From: Flavobacteriales bacterium UBA2040
Lineage (GTDB): Bacteria > Bacteroidota > Bacteroidia > Flavobacteriales_D > Crocinitomicaceae
Direction: 5' to 3'
DNA: 11,382 nucleotides
NCBI GenBank assembly: GCA_002332715.1
Contig: DDBE01000214.1
Coordinates: forward strand, 1-11,382
Every line of letters starts with the position of its first letter. The first letter of the stretch is position 1. The notes below the pieces were generated by a model. That model was given only the letters and a program-made list of their open reading frames with translations, made no database searches and was not told the DNA's origin. The position numbers and the translations under genes are program-made. Shown in pieces: positions 1-7,011 of the stretch.

Positions 1-683
1 AACTTCCAAATTTCAAGAATTTCATTTGCTTTCACTTCATAAGGTTCATAAAAGGTATTGGTAGAACACAATTGAAAACTCTCATGAGCACTTAATCGAT
101 TGTTCAAAACCTTAAAAACAATACCATCATCTTTTGTCACAACAATGCACGGTGTAGCATCTCGTATGGTCATCCAATTTTGGACGAATTCTGCTATAAC
201 CTGCGAACCATTGACTACAGGTGGCATAGAATCTCCTTGAATAGGAAATGAGCGGTATTTTTTGTTCTTGCTTAAAAACGGTAAATGGAAAGTTGGCAAT
301 ACTTTCAAATAATCTGGATCAGCATAGCCATTGGCGTAACCTGCGCTTGCTTTATGAGGAATCATTTCGATTACCTCATCATCATTCGCATCCACCATAG
401 AAGTCAAGACTCTTAAGTGCTTTCCTGTTGTATCCGCTTTGGGTCCTTCAATTAACTCCGTAATTTCATCCTCTTTCAATTTTGAAAAGTCCTTTTTTAA
501 CAAGTCATCAATACTTATTTTGAAATACTCTGAAAAAGCTATCAAATTTTCGACACTAGGTTGCGCAACTCCGTTTTCGTATCCACTGTAGGATGAACGA
601 GTTAAATCTAGCGCTGTTGCTGTTTCTTCTTGAGACTGAGAAAGTCGTTTTCGAACTATTTTAAGATTTTGACCGATGAACAT
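1..683 (-). CDS. XRE-family HTH / S24 (LexA/CI-like) transcriptional regulator, 3' end outside window
   Basis: The gene reads leftward from ATG at 683 and is still open after 227 codons at the window edge, so the C-terminus is missing. Residues 1-65 form a Cro/CI-type helix-turn-helix domain, with the typical SGYENG-type segment at 33-38 followed by PSVENL and a final IDDLL. Residues about 108-227 match the LexA/CI S24 peptidase fold. The segment IPHKASAGYANGY holds an Ala-Gly pair (A114-G115) where LexA-type proteins self-cleave. The nucleophile is in GDSM (S152), and the general-base lysine is K191, 39 residues later, the usual spacing. The dyad looks intact, so a self-cleaving, stress-responsive repressor is plausible. 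Many Bacteroidota homologues have no known targets, so its regulon is not stated. Family call is firm; specific role is unknown. Confidence 0.88.
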   Translation of the reverse strand, partial: MFIGQNLKIVRKRLSQSQEETATALDLTRSSYSGYENGVAQPSVENLIAFSEYFKISIDDLLKKDFSKLKEDEITELIEGPKADTTGKHLRVLTSMVDANDDEVIEMIPHKASAGYANGYADPDYLKVLPTFHLPFLSKNKKYRSFPIQGDSMPPVVNGSQVIAEFVQNWMTIRDATPCIVVTKDDGIVFKVLNNRLSAHESFQLCSTNTFYEPYEVKANEILEIWK

Positions 684-710
684 GTTTAGAATTTAATCGT
701 AAATATGTCG

Positions 711-741
711 GAAATATAATCAAAATGATTGAATTGAACAA
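711..741 (-). promoter_or_regulatory. Candidate Bacteroidota-type promoter of the S24 regulator
   Basis: On the minus strand TTG (741-739) is separated by 20 nt from TATATTTC (718-711), which matches the -7 consensus TAnnTTTG at 7 of 8 positions. Transcription would begin roughly 20 nt before the ATG at 683. It sits in the 64-nt gap after the preceding gene, so the regulator can be transcribed on its own. This is a pattern match in AT-rich DNA and has not been tested. Confidence 0.4.
718..730. promoter_or_regulatory. Small inverted repeat, possible operator
   Basis: AATCA-AAA-TGATT is a perfect dyad with 5-bp arms and a 3-nt spacer. It lies between the putative -33 and -7 elements of the S24 regulator promoter, where an autorepressor would bind. 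Arms this short arise easily by chance in AT-rich DNA, so this is only a candidate. Confidence 0.22.
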
Positions 742-747
742 AAAAAT

Positions 748-1644
748 TTAGAATTCTCTGTTCACAATTGGTTCGCCAGTTAGATCAGCGTATACTTTCG
801 TAAACTTCGCACCGAGAAAAATAATCTGTGAGGTATAAAACATCCAAACTAGAATTACCAATATGGACCCTGGTACGCCTCCATCGGCAGCAAAAAAGTA
901 ATTGGTTATGTAATACTTTATTAATATTTGGCCAAGAAAAAGAAGTAAACTAGTTAATAAAGCCCCACGGATAGCGATTCTCCATCTCACCTTTCCATCA
1001 TGAAGAAACTTGAAAACAAAGGTAAAAATAAGCAGATTCGAAGCAATGGTAGCCAACTGTCGGAAGCCATTTGCAAAAAGCCAATTCAAGGTTTTGTATT
1101 CAGACAACCAATCAGTAGATAAACTCAACACCACCGTTTCTCCGAAGTAAAATACGATAACCACTAGTCCTATTCCAGTCATTAGAATCAAGGAAACCAG
1201 TTTAGAAATAATGGTTTGAATCAATAATTTTTTTCGATTGGAATACACTGGTTTCACATTGTAAAACTCGTTGATACTGTTGCGCAATGAATTCAAGAGT
1301 GCGGTACTCGAAATAAGTAGAACAATAACTCCAATCGTATTGGCGATGAAACTGCTTTTTTCAAAATTTACCCCTTCCAAAAAGGTCAATATTCCAGATA
1401 CATCTTTTATACCAATATGCTCTTGAATTGCCGCAGTAATCACATTAATCATTACTTCATTTCCTAAAAGCATACCAACGTAGGTAACCGCTAAATACAA
1501 TATTGGAACCAAAGCAAAAATTGCATAATATGCCAAAGCTGCACCATGAAAAAAGCTATTCACTTGGAAAAACTCCTTCATGGTAACAGCCACTAATTTC
1601 ACTCCAAACAAACGAGAAAGTCGCTCGACAAGCTTTTTATACAT
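748..1644 (-). CDS. YihY/virulence factor BrkB family integral membrane protein
   Basis: This 298-residue protein has about six hydrophobic membrane segments, near residues 35-60, 98-117, 145-170, 190-213, 222-243 and 256-280. The family signatures are visible: AALAYYAIFALVP in the first segment and PGSILVILVWMFYTSQI followed by FLGAKF near the C-terminus. The family was once annotated as ribonuclease BN, but that assignment was wrong; the true molecular function is not established, and it acts in the inner membrane. Its ATG lies 8 nt inside the 3' end of the ABC ATPase gene, indicating co-transcription and probably translational coupling. The length is normal and nothing is broken. Confidence 0.9.
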   Translation of the reverse strand: MYKKLVERLSRLFGVKLVAVTMKEFFQVNSFFHGAALAYYAIFALVPILYLAVTYVGMLLGNEVMINVITAAIQEHIGIKDVSGILTFLEGVNFEKSSFIANTIGVIVLLISSTALLNSLRNSINEFYNVKPVYSNRKKLLIQTIISKLVSLILMTGIGLVVIVFYFGETVVLSLSTDWLSEYKTLNWLFANGFRQLATIASNLLIFTFVFKFLHDGKVRWRIAIRGALLTSLLLFLGQILIKYYITNYFFAADGGVPGSILVILVWMFYTSQIIFLGAKFTKVYADLTGEPIVNREF

Positions 1645-2554
1645 AAATACACTTTAAGATTTCCATAGATTCAAAACTAAACAAAAGTAAGTCCTCTCCT
1701 CGCATTGTTCTGAAATTATTGTAATACAAAGGTCCGAACTTTTGATTCCCGAGGAATTCAATTTCAACTTTTTGGTTGTTGTTATTATGAATTGAAAACT
1801 GATCTGGACGAAAAAGTAGACGCTTCTCTCCTATTCGAATAGAATTAACTAGACCGAAAAACTCAGCCTCTTCAATACTTCGTGGATTAGAATAAAAAGT
1901 ATCTGGTTTTGCTCTTCTTTTTATTCTTCCTTTTTTGAAGTAAATTACTTCGTCCGTTAAACCAAGTAATTCTTCACCATTATGCGTTGCAATAATAAAA
2001 CTAGTATTTCTTACCTCTCTTAATTTCTGTAGATAAAGGAAAAGTTTTCTTCGCATCGGAGAGTCTAGATGAACAAAAGGCTCATCTAAAAGTATCAAAT
2101 CAGCTTCACTGACCAAGGCTCTGGCTATGGAAAGTCGCTGTTGCTCGCCTCCAGAAAGTGAAATGGCTTGCCGATTAACTAATTTCTCCAAATCAAGTAA
2201 ACTGATCATCTCATCAATTAATTCTTTTTGAAGTCCGTATGAAAGATGTAAAACTTTTTCTTTGATATTCTCTATTACAGTGTGATAAAGGTCTAATCCG
2301 AAGTCTTGGTGAACCAATGCAATATTTTCATAGCCAGGGACCAACATTCCATTGGCATTCTTAAGTTTATGACCATTTTGGACCACTTCACCTTTTGATG
2401 GAGTTAAATATCCTCCTATTATTTTCAATAAACTAGTTTTTCCATCACCGCTTTTACCCACGATTCCTAGAAAGGCTCCCTGTTTAAGATTGAAAGAAAC
2501 ATCTTGAAGGATTTCTTTATCGTATTCGAAATGAATATTTTTAATCTCTAGCAC
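1637..2554 (-). CDS. ABC transporter ATP-binding protein with C-terminal TOBE-like extension
   Basis: This is a complete 305-residue nucleotide-binding protein. All catalytic motifs are present: Walker A GKSGDGKTS (33-41 with the preceding G), Q-loop Q83, signature LSGGEQQR (133-140), Walker B ending in LLDEP with catalytic E158, D-loop, and switch histidine H191. After about residue 215 an extra region of roughly 90 residues contains LLFRPDQFSI, resembling the TOBE-like regulatory tail of importer ATPases. The start is GTG at 2554; a stop codon lies three codons upstream in frame, so no earlier start is possible except a poor one. The start overlaps the upstream hypothetical gene by 14 nt and the stop overlaps the YihY gene. 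No classical ABC permease is adjacent, so the substrate cannot be named. Confidence 0.88.
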   Translation of the reverse strand: MLEIKNIHFEYDKEILQDVSFNLKQGAFLGIVGKSGDGKTSLLKIIGGYLTPSKGEVVQNGHKLKNANGMLVPGYENIALVHQDFGLDLYHTVIENIKEKVLHLSYGLQKELIDEMISLLDLEKLVNRQAISLSGGEQQRLSIARALVSEADLILLDEPFVHLDSPMRRKLFLYLQKLREVRNTSFIIATHNGEELLGLTDEVIYFKKGRIKRRAKPDTFYSNPRSIEEAEFFGLVNSIRIGEKRLLFRPDQFSIHNNNNQKVEIEFLGNQKFGPLYYNNFRTMRGEDLLLFSFESMEILKCIYV

Positions 2555-2972
2555 TTGGCATCAGTTCAATCGGGAATTCTCTGGAAGCAATATAAATTCC
2601 TGGAATTGGGTTGGCATACGGCTCTCCTTTTAAAAACAAAGTCAATATTTTGTCGTTAATTATCAACTCATGTTCTTCATACAAACTTTCTGAACAAGCG
2701 ATTTGAATCAAAGAATTGTCCTCCTTGATAAAATTAAAAATACACATCTTAGGAATGCTTAGCTCGAAAGGATTGCCTTCTCCTTTTTCACCACGAATTG
2801 GATACACTGCGTTTCTTTCCAAGTCGACCTCCATGATTTCTCCTTTGAGGTTCATTTCGTCTTCCCACTCAAAGAGCTTATTGTCTTCAGACTCTTCTCC
2901 TTTGTGATGAGTATCAGCAAATTCTTGAGAATAAAGCTCATTTATCATAAAAACGTTAACAAGGAATGCCAT
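2541..2972 (-). CDS. Uncharacterised acidic 143-residue protein
   Basis: I do not recognise this protein. It is acidic, with a charged stretch around residues 24-50 (HHKGEESEDNK then EWEDEMNLKGEIMEVD), followed by a part that alternates hydrophobic and polar residues and looks like beta structure (about 62-143). The short hydrophobic N-terminus ending in LYSQ recalls flavobacterial signal peptides but lacks a positive n-region and contains Asn and Glu, so I read the protein as cytosolic. ATG at 2948 (residue 9) is an alternative start. It is first in a three-gene run, and its last 14 nt overlap the start of the ABC ATPase gene, which argues that it is real and coupled to that gene. Confidence 0.68.
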   Translation of the reverse strand: MAFLVNVFMINELYSQEFADTHHKGEESEDNKLFEWEDEMNLKGEIMEVDLERNAVYPIRGEKGEGNPFELSIPKMCIFNFIKEDNSLIQIACSESLYEEHELIINDKILTLFLKGEPYANPIPGIYIASREFPIELMPSARD

Positions 2973-2989
2973 GTACTATAATTTTTCGA

Positions 2990-2997
2990 CAAAGTTA
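2990..2997 (-). promoter_or_regulatory. Candidate -7 element for the leftward three-gene operon
   Basis: TAACTTTG on the minus strand is a perfect TAnnTTTG match, 18 nt ahead of the ATG at 2972. No TTG lies at the preferred distance upstream, so the -33 box is weak or absent. With transcription starting near 2984, the leader would be about 11 nt for the first ATG or 35 nt for the second one at 2948. Confidence 0.4.
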
Positions 2998-3039
2998 ACG
3001 AAAAGGATAAGTTGAAATATCGTGATACAATCTATTTTC

Positions 3040-3047
3040 TACCTTTG
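3040..3047 (+). promoter_or_regulatory. Candidate -7 element for the rlmI-MATE-fmt operon
   Basis: TACCTTTG is a perfect TAnnTTTG match. A TTG occurs 25 nt upstream (3012-3014), slightly further than the usual 17-23 nt. Transcription would start around 3052, only about 14 nt before the ATG at 3066. This supports 3066 as the start of rlmI, because the open frame back to the TTG at 3012 would lie upstream of the transcript. Confidence 0.42.
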
Positions 3048-3065
3048 CCCAAGAAATATCAATCG

Positions 3066-4235
3066 ATGAGAGAAATTACAGTAAGAAGTGACAAAACCAA
3101 ATCTATTTTAAGGAAACATCCTTGGGTGTTCTCAGGCGCTCTTGCTACTGACATTGCCAATTTTAAAGATGGTGAATTAGTTTCTCTACAAGATCAAAAG
3201 GAGAATTTTCTCGGAATTGGTCATTTTCAGCACGGGACGATTGCGGTTCGCATGTTGACGCACAATAAAATAAAAATCGATAAAGAATTCTATTTCGATA
3301 AATTCAAAAACGCTTTAGCACTTCGCAAGCAGATAGGGTTATTCAGTGACAACAACTCAATCTGTCGCCTTATTCATGGCGAAGGAGATGGATTGCCAGG
3401 ATTAATTATTGATCATTATAATCAAGTGTTGGTAGTTCAATGTCACAGTGTTGGAATGTATAATTCACTTGAAGAGATAGCATTTGCCTTGCGTGATTTA
3501 TTTGGTGAGGATGTGCGTGCCATTTATTCAAAGAACACAGGAACATTGCCATCCCATATCGAATCAGAGAATAAATATTTATTCGGCAAATGTGATGTTC
3601 CCCATTTAGCTATGGAAAATGGAATCAATTATTCCATCGATTGGATAAATGGTCAAAAAACTGGATTTTTCATCGACCAGAGAGAAAGCAGAGCATTATT
3701 AGGAAAATACGCGAAAGGACAAAAAGTTCTGAATACTTTCTGTTATTCTGGCGGCTTTAGTCTTTCAGCCTTAAAAAAGGGAGCTTCTGAAGTTCATTCT
3801 TTGGATAGTTCAGAAAAAGCTATTGTTTTAACCGAAGAGAACTCGAAACTCAATAAATTCAAGGGTAAACATGAATCAATAGTTGACAATGCCGTTAAAT
3901 TTCTCAATGATTTGCCAACTACATATGATATTATCGTTTTGGATCCACCTGCCTTTGCCAAACACCGAAAGAAAAGACATGCAGCTGTTCAAGGGTACAA
4001 ACGACTGAACGCTAATGCCATTCGGCAAATAAAACCAGGAGGGATTATTTTCACTTTTTCATGCTCTCAAGTGGTAGAAAAGGAACTGTTCAATCACACT
4101 GTAATTTCTGCAGCAATTGAAGCTGGTAGAGAAGTTCGAATTTTAGAACAACTGCATCAACCTGCTGATCACCCTATAAGTGCTTTTCATCCTGAGGGGG
4201 AATATTTAAAAGGATTGGTTATTCAAGTAAACTGA
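3066..4235 (+). CDS. rlmI: Class I SAM-dependent 23S rRNA (cytosine-5) methyltransferase, RlmI family
   Basis: The 389-residue product is close to the length of E. coli RlmI, which makes m5C1962 in 23S rRNA. An N-terminal PUA domain (about 1-75) contains the family hallmark LRKHPWVFSGAL. The Rossmann methyltransferase domain follows with the SAM-binding motif VLNTFCYSGGF (221-231), the acidic LDSS strand, and the target-base motif LDPPAFAK (D293-P295), then TFSCS further on. The frame is open back to a TTG at 3012, but the extra 18 residues do not resemble the family and overlap a putative promoter, so ATG at 3066 is chosen. The stop TGA shares one base with the MATE start, consistent with translational coupling. 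The exact target base is inferred from the family. Confidence 0.88.
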   Translation: MREITVRSDKTKSILRKHPWVFSGALATDIANFKDGELVSLQDQKENFLGIGHFQHGTIAVRMLTHNKIKIDKEFYFDKFKNALALRKQIGLFSDNNSICRLIHGEGDGLPGLIIDHYNQVLVVQCHSVGMYNSLEEIAFALRDLFGEDVRAIYSKNTGTLPSHIESENKYLFGKCDVPHLAMENGINYSIDWINGQKTGFFIDQRESRALLGKYAKGQKVLNTFCYSGGFSLSALKKGASEVHSLDSSEKAIVLTEENSKLNKFKGKHESIVDNAVKFLNDLPTTYDIIVLDPPAFAKHRKKRHAAVQGYKRLNANAIRQIKPGGIIFTFSCSQVVEKELFNHTVISAAIEAGREVRILEQLHQPADHPISAFHPEGEYLKGLVIQVN

Positions 4236-5563
4236 TGCTGGACTTAAGGTATAAAACCATATTTATGGTGGCTTTGCCACTCATGGGAGCAAGTTTTATA
4301 CAATCTCTTGTGCTTATTACCGATGCGGCTTTTTTAAGTCGACATAGCACCTTGGCTTTTGATGCATCTGGAAACGCAGGACTAATTTACATCACATTAT
4401 TTGTTGCCTTACAAGGTATTGGGGATGGTTCCCAAATTATTCAAGCCAGACGAATTGGGGCAAAAAAACTAGATGAGCTGGGCACCATTCTGGGCACAAC
4501 CATTTGGACGAATTTAATACTTGCTTTAATTTTATTTTTCGGAATCCAACTTTTTATGTCTGACGCTCTATTGTCATACTCAAAGCATGAGGATATTGCA
4601 ATAGCTCAAGGGTCTTATATTAGAATCCGCAGCTATGCGCTCTTTTTCCATGTTTTTGGATTATCGGCGAATGCATTTCTATTCGCCAAAGGGCAAACGT
4701 GGAAAGTATTAGTCGCTTCACTTATCACTGCAGGTAGCAATATCTTTTTGGACTACGGGATGATTTTCGGGAATTCCGGATTTACTGAAATGGGATTGGA
4801 AGGCGCTGCTTGGGCATCTACTATTGCCGATGGACTTGGAATGATTACTATTTTATTCTTATTGGTCGTAGATAAATCGAATTGGAAAATTGGTCTTTTC
4901 CAAAAACTCGGATTTCAATGGCAAGCCATGAAGATTTTATTTCGTGTCAGCTCCCCATTAATGTTGCAAGGATTTTTAGCTCTTTCGACTTGGACCGTTT
5001 TTTTTACTTGGATCGAACAGATTGGTAAATTTGAATTAACCGTTTCCCAAAACATACGAGCGATATACTTCTTGGCATTCATACCTATTTGGGGATTTTC
5101 GGCAACAACGAAAACATATGTTTCACAGTATTTAGGTGGTGAAAGGAAAAAAGAGGTTAGTAAAATTCAAAAAAGAATCCAGCTGCTTACCATGGTTTGT
5201 TTAATTGCGATCTTTCATGGAGCGTTATTTTATCCTAAAGCTTTAATATCAATTGTAAATCCTGAAACAGAATATTTAGCTAAAAGTGCACAAATCCTTA
5301 GAATGGTTTCTCCCTCCATTCTATTATTTGGGTTCATAAGTGTTTATTACCATACTATTAATGGCAGCGGGAATACGAGAGTTACACTTATAATAGAAAC
5401 GATTTGTGTGATTTTCTATCTTATTGCTGCTTTTTTATTCATAAAAATCTGGAAATTCGATATATTTTATATTTGGTTGGTAGAGTATATATACTTTGGG
5501 TTATTAGGAATAATGTCCTATTGGTATTTGAAAAATTACATTTGGCAAAACAAAAAAATCTAG
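4235..5563 (+). CDS. MATE-family multidrug/toxin efflux transporter
   Basis: The 442-residue protein has about twelve hydrophobic segments in two similar halves, as expected for a MATE (NorM/DinF-like) antiporter that exports organic cations or metabolites using a Na+ or H+ gradient. Characteristic features include the N-terminal VALPLMGASFIQSLVLITDAAFL segment (read as two overlapping parts), the cytoplasmic ARRIGAKK loop, the LDYGMIFG...GLEGAAWAS region at about 169-190, and a matching second half starting near LFRVSSPLMLQG. ATG overlaps the last base of the rlmI stop, and the TAG stop is immediately followed by the fmt ATG. The substrate cannot be deduced. Placement between two translation genes looks incidental. 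Confidence 0.88.
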   Translation: MLDLRYKTIFMVALPLMGASFIQSLVLITDAAFLSRHSTLAFDASGNAGLIYITLFVALQGIGDGSQIIQARRIGAKKLDELGTILGTTIWTNLILALILFFGIQLFMSDALLSYSKHEDIAIAQGSYIRIRSYALFFHVFGLSANAFLFAKGQTWKVLVASLITAGSNIFLDYGMIFGNSGFTEMGLEGAAWASTIADGLGMITILFLLVVDKSNWKIGLFQKLGFQWQAMKILFRVSSPLMLQGFLALSTWTVFFTWIEQIGKFELTVSQNIRAIYFLAFIPIWGFSATTKTYVSQYLGGERKKEVSKIQKRIQLLTMVCLIAIFHGALFYPKALISIVNPETEYLAKSAQILRMVSPSILLFGFISVYYHTINGSGNTRVTLIIETICVIFYLIAAFLFIKIWKFDIFYIWLVEYIYFGLLGIMSYWYLKNYIWQNKKI

Positions 5564-6511
5564 ATGAAAGATTTACGAATAGTGTTCATGGGAACACCTG
5601 AATTCGCCGTTACAATTTTGGACGGTATGATAAATGAAGGCGCTCATATAGTTGGCGTAATTACAGCCCCAGACAAACCAGCTGGTCGTGGCCGAAAAAT
5701 ATCTGAAAGTGCTGTTAAAACGTATTCAACGGAAAACGGATTGACCATACTTCAGCCAACAAATTTAAAAGACGAAGGTTTTGTCAATGAATTGAAAGTA
5801 CTAAACGCGGATTTATTCGTTGTTGTGGCTTTTAGAATGCTTCCTGAAGTTATATGGACAATGCCTGCAAAAGGAACAATTAATCTGCATGCATCTATTC
5901 TCCCTAATTACAGAGGAGCTGCGCCTATTAATTGGGCAATTATAAATGGTGAGAAGGAATCAGGAGTCACGACGTTTTTTATTGAAAAAGAAATTGATAC
6001 AGGAAAAATTATTCTAAATGACAAAATTGAGATCACAGAAGATATGACAGCCGGTCAGTTGCACGATAAATTGGCATCAATTGGTATTGAGGTAATGAAC
6101 AAGACCATTATTCAAATCAGTGAAAATTCTGTTTATGCTTTGGATCAGGATAACATAAAAACAGAAAACTTAAAAAGTGCCCCGAAAATATTCAAAGCGG
6201 ATTGTAAAATAAATTGGGACCTCACGGTAGCTGAAGTTCATAATTTCATGCGAGGTCTCAGTCCTTATCCAGGTTCGTGGTGTAATATCAGATTTAAAGG
6301 TAAAGAACTTACGTGCAAACTATTTAATTCGTCCGTTTCTAACATTAACTCCAAGCAAAAATTGGATATGTCTAATGAAAATACTTTTATGTTCCCTTGT
6401 GGTGACTATTATATAGCCATTGAACAGATACAAATTGAAGGAAAAAGGCGCATGACCAATGAAGAATTTAGTCGGGGCAATTCAATTTTGGACTTAGAAA
6501 TAATTAAATAA
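5564..6511 (+). CDS. fmt: Methionyl-tRNA formyltransferase
   Basis: This enzyme transfers a formyl group from 10-formyltetrahydrofolate to initiator Met-tRNA. The 315-residue product has the usual length. It opens with IVFMGTPEFAV, followed by the APDKPAGRGR loop. The catalytic residues are all present: N107 and H109 in NLHASILPNYRGAAP, and D145 in KEIDTGKI, corresponding to E. coli N108, H110 and D146. A C-terminal OB-like tRNA-binding domain begins near residue 205 with the typical LSPYPGSW motif. It starts directly after the MATE stop codon, so it is the last gene of the rlmI-MATE-fmt operon. No deformylase gene is in the window. Confidence 0.97.
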   Translation: MKDLRIVFMGTPEFAVTILDGMINEGAHIVGVITAPDKPAGRGRKISESAVKTYSTENGLTILQPTNLKDEGFVNELKVLNADLFVVVAFRMLPEVIWTMPAKGTINLHASILPNYRGAAPINWAIINGEKESGVTTFFIEKEIDTGKIILNDKIEITEDMTAGQLHDKLASIGIEVMNKTIIQISENSVYALDQDNIKTENLKSAPKIFKADCKINWDLTVAEVHNFMRGLSPYPGSWCNIRFKGKELTCKLFNSSVSNINSKQKLDMSNENTFMFPCGDYYIAIEQIQIEGKRRMTNEEFSRGNSILDLEIIK

Positions 6512-6534
6512 ATGTGAAAAAACAGTTAAACTCC

Positions 6535-6574
6535 TTGATTTTACGGGCTGTTATGCACAAAATCAATCTTTTTT
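6535..6574 (+). terminator. Possible weak intrinsic terminator after fmt
   Basis: TTGATTTT (6535-6542) pairs perfectly with AAAATCAA (6559-6566) across a 16-nt loop, followed by the T-rich TCTTTTTT. The stem is AT-rich and the loop is long, so termination would be weak. It lies in the 166-nt gap between fmt and the HU promoter, where a terminator is expected. Confidence 0.4.
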
Positions 6575-6607
6575 CCACAAAAACACCCCTTTTTAACAGT
6601 CAAACCG

Positions 6608-6636
6608 TTGGTTGCATTGATATTCAGCTATATTTG
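6608..6636 (+). promoter_or_regulatory. Bacteroidota-type promoter of the HU gene
   Basis: TTG (6608-6610), an 18-nt spacer, and TATATTTG (6629-6636) match the TTG / TAnnTTTG consensus exactly. Transcription would start near 6642, giving a leader of about 36 nt that is A/T-rich up to the ATG (AATTAAAACTTAAAATT), as in highly expressed genes of this phylum. This is the clearest promoter in the window. Confidence 0.7.
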
Positions 6637-6677
6637 CTTTGAAATATTAAAAAGAACTTTAATTAAAACTTAAAATT

Positions 6678-6950
6678 ATGAACAAAGCAGAATTAATTGA
6701 TGCAATGGCATCACACGGCGGAATCACTAAAGCTGACGCTAAAAAAGCATTAGATGCATTCGTTGAAACAACTGGACAAGCGTTGAAAAAAGGAGATCGT
6801 ATTTCATTAGTTGGATTTGGATCTTTCTCAGTTTCAAACAGAGCTGCTAGAACAGGTCGTAACCCTCAAACTGGAAAAGAAATCAAAATCGCTGCTAAAA
6901 ATGTAGTGAAATTCAAAGCTGGTTCTGAATTAGCTGGAAAAGTGAATTAA
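6678..6950 (+). CDS. hup: HU-family DNA-binding protein
   Basis: The 90-residue protein is a full-length histone-like HU subunit that dimerises and bends or compacts DNA in the nucleoid. It starts MNKAELIDAMA, has the central VGFGSFSV turn (45-52), and carries the beta-arm tip GRNPQTG (60-66) with the intercalating proline P63, then ends with the FKAGSEL helix. It has a strong promoter and its own strong terminator, so it is mainly expressed as a single gene, probably at a high level. IHF is the alternative, but nothing here points to an IHF subunit. Confidence 0.95.
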   Translation: MNKAELIDAMASHGGITKADAKKALDAFVETTGQALKKGDRISLVGFGSFSVSNRAARTGRNPQTGKEIKIAAKNVVKFKAGSELAGKVN

Positions 6951-6972
6951 TAAATTCAATTGAATATATTAC

Positions 6973-7000
6973 AAAGGGAATCTTATGATTCCCTTTTTTT
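6973..7000 (+). terminator. Strong intrinsic terminator of the HU gene
   Basis: AAAGGGAATC (6973-6982) pairs perfectly with GATTCCCTTT (6987-6996) across a TTAT loop, and the T run continues to 7000. It lies 22 nt after the HU stop codon. An ATG at 6985 inside the loop and stem opens the trmH frame but is not a credible start. Confidence 0.88.
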
Positions 7001-7011
7001 ATTTTAAAGAA

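Noticed and set aside
1780..1800. Short Asn-codon run in the ABC ATPase gene
   Set aside because: Five adjacent Asn residues in a linker; too short to be a meaningful tandem repeat.
2716..2907. 63-codon plus-strand frame
   Set aside because: It lies antisense within the 143-residue protein gene, has a low-complexity Ser/Leu-rich product and no promoter; a shadow frame.
5404..5601. 65-codon plus-strand frame across the MATE-fmt junction
   Set aside because: It overlaps two well-supported genes in another frame and encodes nothing recognisable.
6525..6600. Repeated AACAGT words and T-rich tracts between fmt and HU
   Set aside because: Six-base words in a 166-nt AT-rich gap are expected by chance; no longer repeat, riboswitch or small RNA structure was seen beyond the weak hairpin.
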